Source of the DNA: Fusobacterium sp.
GTDB lineage: Bacteria; Fusobacteriota; Fusobacteriia; Fusobacteriales; Fusobacteriaceae
NCBI GenBank assembly: GCA_018457305.1
Contig: JAGYHM010000006.1
Coordinates: forward strand, 1 to 24,530
Direction: 5' to 3'
DNA: 24,530 bases
Positions within the stretch are counted from its first letter, which is position 1. Each line of letters opens with the position of its first letter. The translations under genes were made by a program, and so were the position numbers. Below the pieces are notes generated by a model. It searched no databases. It saw only the letters and a program-made list of their open reading frames with translations, and was not told the origin of the DNA. Below, piece after piece: positions 9,060 through 15,313 of the stretch.

Positions 9060-9088
9060 ATACTATCATACTTAATTTAAAAAGTCAA
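9060..9088 (-). promoter_or_regulatory. Sigma-70 type promoter of the liv leader and operon
   Basis: Minus strand TTGACT (9088-9083), a 17-nt spacer and TAGTAT (9065-9060). The predicted transcript starts near 9053, about 23 nt before the leader ORF ATG. Confidence 0.65.
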
Positions 9089-9148
9089 CTTTTTTTCTAA
9101 AATTTTTTTTAAATAATTTTTAATTGTATATCAAATTCAAAATAAAAT

Positions 9149-9189
9149 TTGACGATATTATTTGACTTATATGTAATTTAGTGTATACT
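9149..9189 (+). promoter_or_regulatory. Two overlapping candidate promoters of the L,D-transpeptidase gene
   Basis: Plus strand: TTGACG (9149-9154), 17 nt, TGTAAT (9172-9177); and TTGACT (9162-9167), 16 nt, TATACT (9184-9189). The second is the better match. Either would give a 5' untranslated leader of about 100 nt or more. The region is divergent from the liv leader promoter at 9060-9088. Confidence 0.5.
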
Positions 9190-9299
9190 TATAGGGTATT
9201 TTAAATTTAACAGCTATTTATAATTTTATATAAAAATTTTATACAAAAAGAAATTATACGAAAAAATTCTGTAATTTTTTCATACTTTGGAGGTGAATT

Positions 9300-9905
9300 A
9301 TGTATAATAAAAAATTTATAACTTTACTAACTTTTATTTTTATAAGTATTTTTTCATATTCTGATGAAGTTTCTGATAAATACTATAGTTTAAATCTAAA
9401 AAATAAAATTAGTTTTTCTGCTTTTAAGAGTGCTATTAAAAATTATAACCGTTTTCATAAGAAGAGAGATAATATAATTACTATTGTTGACTTTACAAAG
9501 CCTTCGTCTGAACAAAGACTTTATGTCATTGACTTAATAAGAAATAAAATTTTAATTTCTTCTCATGTAAGTCATGCTAAAAGAACAGGAAATAAATATG
9601 CAAAATATTTTTCTAACAGACCCGGCTCTGAAAAAAGTTGTGTTGGTACTTTTCTAACTGGAAATATTTATAAAGGAAAAAACGGAGCTTCTTTAAGACT
9701 TCATGGTTTAGAAAGAGGAGTTAACAACAATGCTTATAGAAGAACTATTGTTGTGCATGGTGCAAGCTATGCCACTCCTAGTTTTGCTCGTAAAGTCGGT
9801 AGATTAGGAAGAAGTAAAGGTTGCTTTGCTGTCCCAAATTTTTTAAATAAAAAAATAATTAAAACAATAGTGGGTGGCTCTGTTTTCTATGTTTATGCTA
9901 AATAA
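9300..9905 (+). CDS. Secreted murein L,D-transpeptidase family protein
   Basis: Protein of 201 residues with a signal peptide at about 1-21 (KKFITLLTFIFISIFSYS) and a mature domain of the murein L,D-transpeptidase (YkuD-like) type. Active-site residues are visible: HG at 153-154 (VVHGASYA) and the catalytic Cys175 in GRSKGCFAVP. A preceding conserved stretch reads RLHGLERGVNNNA. Such enzymes cross-link or modify peptidoglycan in the periplasm by exchanging at tetrapeptide stems. The domain has no recognition module such as LysM. The RBS is TTTGGAGGTG, 4 nt before the ATG. It is monocistronic, the only rightward gene in the window, and is followed by a terminator shared with the converging gene. 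Confidence 0.85.
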   Translation: MYNKKFITLLTFIFISIFSYSDEVSDKYYSLNLKNKISFSAFKSAIKNYNRFHKKRDNIITIVDFTKPSSEQRLYVIDLIRNKILISSHVSHAKRTGNKYAKYFSNRPGSEKSCVGTFLTGNIYKGKNGASLRLHGLERGVNNNAYRRTIVVHGASYATPSFARKVGRLGRSKGCFAVPNFLNKKIIKTIVGGSVFYVYAK

Positions 9906-9926
9906 TAAAAAGATTTAAAATAAAAA

Positions 9927-9965
9927 ACGATTGAAGATTTATAAAATATTTCAATCGTCTTTTTT
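9927..9965. terminator. Bidirectional intrinsic terminator
   Basis: Hairpin ACGATTGAA (9927-9935) / TTCAATCGT (9950-9958), followed by CTTTTTT on the plus strand. On the minus strand it is followed by TTTTTTATTT (plus-strand A-run at 9922-9927). It sits between converging genes and can serve both. Confidence 0.8.
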
Positions 9966-9997
9966 ATTATTATTAAAATTTTAATTTTTTGTATTTT

Positions 9998-11347
9998 TTA
10001 TTCTGTAATTCCATATTTATTCATTAAATATGTCTTAGCAACTTGTGGGAATAAAGCATAAGTTAAAACATCTTCTTCTGTTTTTGCAAATGCTTTACTT
10101 TCCTCAACTAATTTATCGTATTCTGGTTCTAATTTATCGGCTGGTCTACCCATAAATACTTCTTCGTTCATTATTATTTTTTGTTTAATTTCTTCTTCTA
10201 CTGGTACAGGACTTTTTCCATATAATCCTCTTACATAATTTTTAATTTCATTAGGAACCAATTTATATCTTGCTCCAGTTAAAACATTAAACACTGCTTG
10301 TGTCCCAACCATTTGACTAAGTGGAGTTACTAGTGGTGGGTAACCTAAATCTGCTCTAACTCTTGGAATTTCTCTTAAAACTTCTTCGTATCTATGTTCT
10401 GATTTTTGCATTTTTAATTGAGATAATAAATTAGATAACATTCCTCCCGGCAATTGATACTCAATTATGCTTGGCTCTACCATCAATGCTATTGGATTTA
10501 ATGTCCCATCTTTTATATATTTATCTCTGATAGGTTTAAAATATTCTGCTATTTCTTTTAAAGTTTCTAAATCAAAACCTGTTTCTCTTTGAGTTCCTGC
10601 CAAAGCTCTAACTAAAGTTTCAGTAGGTGGTTGAGATGTTCCACCAGCAAATGGTGAAATTGCAGTATCTATTATATCTGCTCCTGCTTCAACAGATCTC
10701 AAATAAGTCATGCTTGCAAGTCCTGCTGTTGAATGAGTATGAACTTCCAACGGAATATCTAAAACTGATTTTAAAGTTTTAACTAAATCATAAGCAACTT
10801 CTGGTAATAAAATTCCAGACATATCTTTTATTGCAATAGAATCTGCTCCCATTTCTTGCATTTCTAATGCTAAATTTTTATAATATTCAATAGTGTGAAC
10901 AGGACTTATAGTATAACTTATTGCAAGTTGAGCATGTCCACCATATTTTTTAGTTGCTAAACAAGCTGTTTTTAAATTTCTAACATCATTTAAGGCATCA
11001 AAAATTCTAATTATATCTATTCCGTTTTCAATAGATTTTTGTACAAACTTATCTACAACATCATCAGAATAATGACGATAACCTAATAAGTTTTGTCCTC
11101 TTAAAAGCATTTGAAGTTTTGTATTTTTTGCTCTTTTTTTAATTTCTCTTAATCTTTCCCAAGGGTCTTCATTTAAAAATCTTACAGCAGCATCAAATGT
11201 TGCTCCACCCCACATTTCTAAAGAATGATACCCAACTTTATCCATCTTTTCTATTATTGGTAACATCTCTGCTGTTGACATTCTAGTTGCCATAAGAGAT
11301 TGATGTCCGTCTCTCAAACAAGTTTCCATTACTTTTATTTTTTCCAA
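9998..11347 (-). CDS. oadA: Oxaloacetate decarboxylase alpha / pyruvate carboxylase subunit B type carboxyltransferase, no biotin domain
   Basis: Protein of 449 residues from the HMGL-like plus PYC_OADA family. Motifs are TCLRDGHQSLMATRM (about 9-23), the presumed carboxylated Lys in SIAIKDMSG (about 170-178) and the metal-binding HTH in LEVHTHSTAG (about 200-209). The carboxyltransferase core is complete, but the C-terminal biotinyl domain of classical OadA is absent, so biotin must be on a separate protein, not seen here. It moves CO2 between oxaloacetate (or pyruvate) and carboxybiotin. The start is TTG, backed by GAGGGGG 8 nt upstream; an ATG six codons later is the alternative. It appears monocistronic. 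A TATAAT at 11440-11445 is a possible -10. Exact substrate is not decided by sequence. Confidence 0.85.
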   Translation of the reverse strand: MEKIKVMETCLRDGHQSLMATRMSTAEMLPIIEKMDKVGYHSLEMWGGATFDAAVRFLNEDPWERLREIKKRAKNTKLQMLLRGQNLLGYRHYSDDVVDKFVQKSIENGIDIIRIFDALNDVRNLKTACLATKKYGGHAQLAISYTISPVHTIEYYKNLALEMQEMGADSIAIKDMSGILLPEVAYDLVKTLKSVLDIPLEVHTHSTAGLASMTYLRSVEAGADIIDTAISPFAGGTSQPPTETLVRALAGTQRETGFDLETLKEIAEYFKPIRDKYIKDGTLNPIALMVEPSIIEYQLPGGMLSNLLSQLKMQKSEHRYEEVLREIPRVRADLGYPPLVTPLSQMVGTQAVFNVLTGARYKLVPNEIKNYVRGLYGKSPVPVEEEIKQKIIMNEEVFMGRPADKLEPEYDKLVEESKAFAKTEEDVLTYALFPQVAKTYLMNKYGITE

Positions 11348-11490
11348 AATATTTACCCCCTCATTAAATTTTTAATTTTTATAAATTAAAATTATTTTTT
11401 ATTTTTTAGATTTTCTATAAAAAAATTTTTTCTTAATATATTATACAATATTTTTTACTATTTTCATAAAAAATTATTTTCTTTCTTTTA

Positions 11491-11537
11491 TAAAAAATAA
11501 AAACTGATTAAGACACAAATCATTCTTAACCAGTTTT
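11491..11537 (-). terminator. Intrinsic terminator of the 4-hydroxybutyrate module
   Basis: Minus strand arms AAAACTGGTTAAGA (11537-11524) and TCTTAATCAGTTTT (11513-11500) give a 14-bp stem with one G-T pair, followed by a T-rich tract. It lies 17 nt after the stop of the small Cys-rich gene and closes the gene string that begins with the NifU-like gene. Confidence 0.8.
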
Positions 11538-11554
11538 ACTTTAATTTATTTAAT

Positions 11555-11806
11555 TTATTTTATCTCTTTTAAAATCCACTCTATTATTTTTTCTTCAGTC
11601 CAATTTGCTGAAGAATTTTCTATGAAAAAATCTTGAGCTTTTATAACTTTTAAATTTTTATCAACTTTTCTACAACCACGATGACAGCCATTTAAAATCA
11701 AATAATCATAACCTGTTTCTATTTCTTCCAGTAATTCTTTAAGTTTTTCATATACTTCTACTCTTTGATACAGTGGATTACAACCTCCACAAAATATTAT
11801 TTTCAT
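11555..11806 (-). CDS. Small cysteine-rich protein (CGGCNP / GCHRGC), unknown function
   Basis: Protein of 83 residues that I do not recognise as a named family. It has two Cys pairs: CGGC at residues 6-9 (FCGGCNPLYQR) and CHRGC at 41-45 (LNGCHRGCRK). The order, beta strand then CGGC then helix then a strand ending in the second Cys pair, resembles small thioredoxin-like or CGGC-type metal-binding proteins. This is only a resemblance. The Cys pairs suggest metal or Fe-S binding or redox work. The gene begins 25 nt after the permease stop with a weak RBS (AAAGAA). It is the last gene of the module, ahead of a terminator. Confidence 0.75.
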   Translation of the reverse strand: MKIIFCGGCNPLYQRVEVYEKLKELLEEIETGYDYLILNGCHRGCRKVDKNLKVIKAQDFFIENSSANWTEEKIIEWILKEIK

Positions 11807-11831
11807 AAACTAAAATTCTTTCTATTTTCTA

Positions 11832-13283
11832 TTAAGCATCTGCTTCATCTGTTTTTTTATTTACTTGTAATAATAAGAATAATAAAATTCCTACTCCAAG
11901 TCCCCAAGCTGCACCTTTTATAACTATTACTGCTCCCATTACTCCAGCAATACCCATATCTAATTTATCTTTACAAATCATCATTGCAAGTCTTGTACAA
12001 ACAAATCCTTGAACAAGCAAAGTTAAAGATAAAGCAACTGGTAATGTTGGCTTAACTAATGCAACAATTGGAGCTATCATAACACAAAGAAAAGTTGTCC
12101 AACGGAAAGTTCCTACTCCACTGTAAACAGATTCCATAGATACTTTTTTAATTGGAGTTGTTCCATAAGTAGCACAACAAGTAACACTTCCCTCTCCTGT
12201 TCTTACTTCTTCTCCATTTTCATCTAATTCAACTTCTTTATATCTTTCAAAAACTGCTGCTGATACTGCTGCCCATAAAGGTCCACATAATGGTACATAA
12301 GGAACGAAGAAACCTTGAATTAAATTTCTAATTCCACTAATTAAGTTAGATCTATTTGAGTTAAAATCTATTGTTTCATCTGTTCTGATTTCATCAGCTT
12401 CTTTTAATAATTCTCCACTTGTTACAAAATCTCCAAATGCAATAATATAAACCATAATTGCCATTGGAATTGCTTTTACAAATAATTCCACTCTTGGGAA
12501 ACCAACACCAAATACACTTACTTGATTTAAAATATTTGAAAATTCTGGAATTTTTATTAAACTATCAAATGTTATTTCTGGGAATGGTAATTCTCCAGCC
12601 AAAGGTGCTATTATAATACTTGCAAATATTGCAGGAAGCATTCCATATTTACCGAAAGCATCTATAATTTTACTTTTCTTTCTCATTGCTTTAAATCTTT
12701 CTGAGAATAGTAAGAAGAATGATAAAATTGTTCCGATTGCTATTGAATAAGGAAATAAATTAAAACGTCCTATTTTTCCACCAAATTTTTCTGTTGCAAA
12801 TTCTCCAATAATTGCTGCTGAACCTGCTCCTAATAAAATTCCTGATTTTATTGAATCTGGTACTACTCTCATCAATTTTCTTGCAAGTCCTGTCCCTCCC
12901 ATAAATAAGAATATCACCGCAACTAATAATTGAAGAGCTATCAATGCTTGTATTCTTTCTGGTCCCATTGGAAATATAGTTAAATAAGCTACTGTTAATG
13001 GGATAGATGGTGTTATCCAACCTGGAACAACTGGATCTCCCAAAACAGAGTGTAAATTATATAATAATCCATTAACTATAACCATAGACCAAGCAAGTTC
13101 ATAAGGTATTCCTAAAACTCCTGTTAATAATGGAATTGCACCTAAACAAGTTGCACACATAAGAATTGCTTGCAATGCCTCTGAACTTTCAACTCTATAA
13201 TGTAAAAATGGTAATCTTACTCTAAAAACCCCAAAGTTCCAACATGGTTGTTCTTTCCCAGGTTCTCTTGTATAAATTTGCAT
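11832..13283 (-). CDS. NCS2 (xanthine/uracil permease)-like membrane transporter
   Basis: Polytopic membrane protein of 483 residues with roughly 12-14 hydrophobic segments. It resembles the nucleobase/ascorbate (NCS2, SLC23) fold in layout, with a central loop FGDFVTSGELLKEADE like the substrate-site region of that family. Sequence alone does not give the substrate. Because it sits between the CoA-transferase and the small Cys-rich gene, 37 nt after the former, an organic acid feeding the 4-hydroxybutyrate route is as plausible as a nucleobase. The N-terminus (MQIYTREPGKEQPCWNFGVFRVRLP) is soluble. A strong RBS (AGGAGGAAATGTT) precedes the ATG. Confidence 0.75.
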   Translation of the reverse strand: MQIYTREPGKEQPCWNFGVFRVRLPFLHYRVESSEALQAILMCATCLGAIPLLTGVLGIPYELAWSMVIVNGLLYNLHSVLGDPVVPGWITPSIPLTVAYLTIFPMGPERIQALIALQLLVAVIFLFMGGTGLARKLMRVVPDSIKSGILLGAGSAAIIGEFATEKFGGKIGRFNLFPYSIAIGTILSFFLLFSERFKAMRKKSKIIDAFGKYGMLPAIFASIIIAPLAGELPFPEITFDSLIKIPEFSNILNQVSVFGVGFPRVELFVKAIPMAIMVYIIAFGDFVTSGELLKEADEIRTDETIDFNSNRSNLISGIRNLIQGFFVPYVPLCGPLWAAVSAAVFERYKEVELDENGEEVRTGEGSVTCCATYGTTPIKKVSMESVYSGVGTFRWTTFLCVMIAPIVALVKPTLPVALSLTLLVQGFVCTRLAMMICKDKLDMGIAGVMGAVIVIKGAAWGLGVGILLFLLLQVNKKTDEADA

Positions 13284-13320
13284 AACATTTCCTCCTCATA
13301 TTTTTAATTTTTTCTATTTT

Positions 13321-14625
13321 TTATAAAACTCCAAATTTTTCAGTTGCTTGCTTAGTAAGTTCTTCTCTAAAGTCTGGATGAGCTATTGCAATTAATGCTT
13401 TTGCTCTTTCTCTTAAAGTTTTTCCTTTTAAATGAGCAATTCCATATTCTGTAATAACATAATCTACATCATTTCTTGAAGTAGTTACTGTTGCACCTTC
13501 ATCTAATTTAAAAACAATTTTTGAAACTTTTCCCTTAGCTGCTGTTGAACCAAGAGCAATTATAGATTTTCCACCTTTTGACATTGAAGCCGCTCTTACA
13601 AAATCTACTTGTCCACCAGTTCCACTGAATTGTTTATGTCCCATACTTTCTGAGTTTACTTGTCCCATTAAGTCAACTTGTATTGCAGAATTAACAGAGA
13701 TTAAATTATCATTTTGTGCAGCAATAAATGGGTTATTAACATAATCTACTGGGTGTAATTCAACTTCAGGATTATTATGAATATAATCATAAAGTTTTTT
13801 TGTTCCCATTAAGAAAGTAACAATAGATTTTCCAGAATTTAAAGTTTTCTTTGCATTTGTAATAACTCCTGCATTAACTAAATCTACTACTCCGTCAGAA
13901 ATCATTTCAGAGTGAATACCTAAATCTTTTTTTTCTTTTAAGAAAGATAAAACTGCATCTGGTATAGCCCCTATTCCTAATTGAAGTGTATCTCCGTCGT
14001 TAATTAAACTTGCACAATATCCTCCAATTTTCTTTTCTAATTCTCCTATCTTAGGTGGTTGTAATTCTATAAGTGGACTATCATGTTCTATAATGCAATC
14101 GATATCATTTATATGAACAAAGCAGTTTCCTAATGTTCTAGGCATATTTTTATTTATTTGTGCTATAACAATTTTTGCATTCTCAGTTGCTGCCTTTGTA
14201 TAATCACAAGAAAGTCCATAACTACAATATCCATGTTCATCTGGTGCTGAAACTTGTATTAATGCAACATCTGGCTCTACTGACGCCCCCTTTTGAAATA
14301 ATCTTGGAATTTCAAAGAAAAATGATGGAGTAAAATCTCCGTAATAACTATTTGATGAAGTTCTAGTTCCTGCTCCAACAAATAGAGCATTGTGTCTAAA
14401 ATGTTCTCTATTTTCTTCTAAAGCATATTCACTTTTACCCATTGCAACCATATGAACTATTTCAACATTTTTAAAAAGTTCTTTGTTTGCAACCAATTCA
14501 TTTACTAAAATTGTAGGCTCTGCACAGGCATGACCTACTGCTACCCTGTCATTACTTTTTATTTTTTTTATTGCATCACTTGGAGTACATAATTTTGCCT
14601 TATAATTTTCTTTCCAATTTAACAT
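13321..14625 (-). CDS. abfT: 4-hydroxybutyrate CoA-transferase
   Basis: CoA-transferase of 434 residues in the acetyl-CoA hydrolase/transferase family. The probable catalytic Glu is residue 240 in GIHSEMISDG, matching the position known in 4-hydroxybutyrate CoA-transferases. The oxyanion-loop motif GTGGQVDFVRAA is also present. The enzyme moves CoA from acetyl-CoA (or butyryl-CoA) to 4-hydroxybutyrate, making the substrate of the dehydratase encoded upstream. The RBS is AAGGGAG, 9 nt before the ATG. It lies 59 nt after the NifU-like gene and 37 nt before the permease. Substrate choice rests on context with AbfD; other short-chain CoA-transferases of the family look similar. Confidence 0.88.
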   Translation of the reverse strand: MLNWKENYKAKLCTPSDAIKKIKSNDRVAVGHACAEPTILVNELVANKELFKNVEIVHMVAMGKSEYALEENREHFRHNALFVGAGTRTSSNSYYGDFTPSFFFEIPRLFQKGASVEPDVALIQVSAPDEHGYCSYGLSCDYTKAATENAKIVIAQINKNMPRTLGNCFVHINDIDCIIEHDSPLIELQPPKIGELEKKIGGYCASLINDGDTLQLGIGAIPDAVLSFLKEKKDLGIHSEMISDGVVDLVNAGVITNAKKTLNSGKSIVTFLMGTKKLYDYIHNNPEVELHPVDYVNNPFIAAQNDNLISVNSAIQVDLMGQVNSESMGHKQFSGTGGQVDFVRAASMSKGGKSIIALGSTAAKGKVSKIVFKLDEGATVTTSRNDVDYVITEYGIAHLKGKTLRERAKALIAIAHPDFREELTKQATEKFGVL

Positions 14626-14684
14626 ATAAAGCTCTCCCTTCTTTTTTTATTTATATAAATTTGTTTTTTTCTAAATTAATTTTT

Positions 14685-14975
14685 CTAATTTTTTCTTAAT
14701 AGATTTTTTGCAAAATCAAAAAGTTCATTTGATACACCACTATTTACTTGTATATTTTTTATTTCTGGAAAATTTTCCCAAAGTTTTATCTTAATTAAAT
14801 TATCAATTGTATCTATTGAATGTGGACAAGTACAACATTGTCCCATCAACCTAAGTTGTAAGTCTTTATTCATTTCATCATAAGATTCTAATTCAATACT
14901 CCCGCCATGATCATTCAAATATGGAAAAATTTCTTTTTCCAAAACTTCTTGTATTTTTTCTATTCCTCTTTCCAT
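14685..14975 (-). CDS. NifU-like (C-terminal domain) Fe-S scaffold protein
   Basis: Protein of 96 residues consisting of a single NifU C-terminal-type domain. The N-terminal helix plus FPYLNDHGGSIELESYD matches the family pattern in which a strand follows DGG. The cluster-binding CxxC is here CCTC (residues 48-51, GQCCTCPHS) with one extra Cys in front. Such proteins hold and pass on Fe-S clusters in the cytoplasm. Its neighbour AbfD is a [4Fe-4S] enzyme, so a dedicated delivery role is a reasonable inference. The RBS is AAAGGAG, 8 nt before the ATG. A TATAAT at 15076-15081 could start a separate transcript, but no good -35 was seen. Confidence 0.85.
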   Translation of the reverse strand: MERGIEKIQEVLEKEIFPYLNDHGGSIELESYDEMNKDLQLRLMGQCCTCPHSIDTIDNLIKIKLWENFPEIKNIQVNSGVSNELFDFAKNLLRKN

Positions 14976-15136
14976 AAAATTATTCTCCTTTATAATTAAA
15001 TCTTATATGAAATTTTATTTTTTTTAATTTTTTTACTTACTACAAATCAATAAATTTTATTTTATATCTAAAGAAATTATAATCTGATTTTTCTTAGAGA
15101 TTCTTGAATCGTGAAACTATTCTTACAAGCTCTTAG

Positions 15137-15159
15137 ATGCTTTTGCATAGCAAAAGTAT
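15137..15159 (+). repeat. Perfect hairpin preceding structured repeat copy B
   Basis: ATGCTTTTGC-ATA-GCAAAAGTAT forms a 10-bp stem with one G-T pair and a 3-nt loop. It adjoins copy B and may be part of the same element. The flank 14976-15136 otherwise holds only AT-rich DNA with a possible -10 box for the NifU-like gene. Confidence 0.55.
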
Positions 15160-15160
15160 G

Positions 15161-15219
15161 GGCTCGCCACGGGCAAAGCCCTGCTCGCCTTTTATGTCGG
15201 GGCTATCGCCCCGACACCC
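15161..15219 (+). repeat. GC-rich structured intergenic repeat, copy B
   Basis: It aligns with copy A (4021-4081, opposite strand): GGCTCGCCACGGGC at the start, a TTTT stretch, then GTCGGGGC-TATC-GCCCCGAC (15196-15215), a perfect 8-bp hairpin, and ACACCC followed by an A-run. The first hairpin is GGGC-AAA-GCCC (15171-15181), where copy A has GAGC/GCTC. It lies in the 338-bp gap between abfD and the NifU-like gene. Confidence 0.7.
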
Positions 15220-15249
15220 TCTTAAAAAAATTTATAAAAATAATTTTTA

Positions 15250-15295
15250 GGGGATGTAGGGAGCAGCACCCACGAGGAAGCGAACGCAGTCTCCC
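15250..15295 (-). repeat. Diverged structured repeat, copy C, convergent to copy B
   Basis: Read on the minus strand it has the same order as copies A and B: a short GC hairpin (GCGTTCGC), TTCCTC, a second hairpin GTGGG...CCCTAC (15273-15256), then ACATCCCCTAAAAA. It is less similar in bases, so membership is probable rather than sure. It faces copy B with about 30 AT-rich bases between, giving an inverted pair immediately downstream of the abfD stop. Confidence 0.5.
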
Positions 15296-15313
15296 TTTAT
15301 TTATTAAAATAAA

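Noticed and set aside
8715..9088. T-box riboswitch as an explanation for the liv leader
   Set aside because: No GGTGG-type T-box sequence was found on the minus strand of the leader, and the Ile-rich ORF explains the terminator better.
12760..13020. Second minus-strand frame inside the NCS2-like permease
   Set aside because: Overlaps a well-supported membrane protein gene in another frame and has no RBS; polar low-complexity translation.
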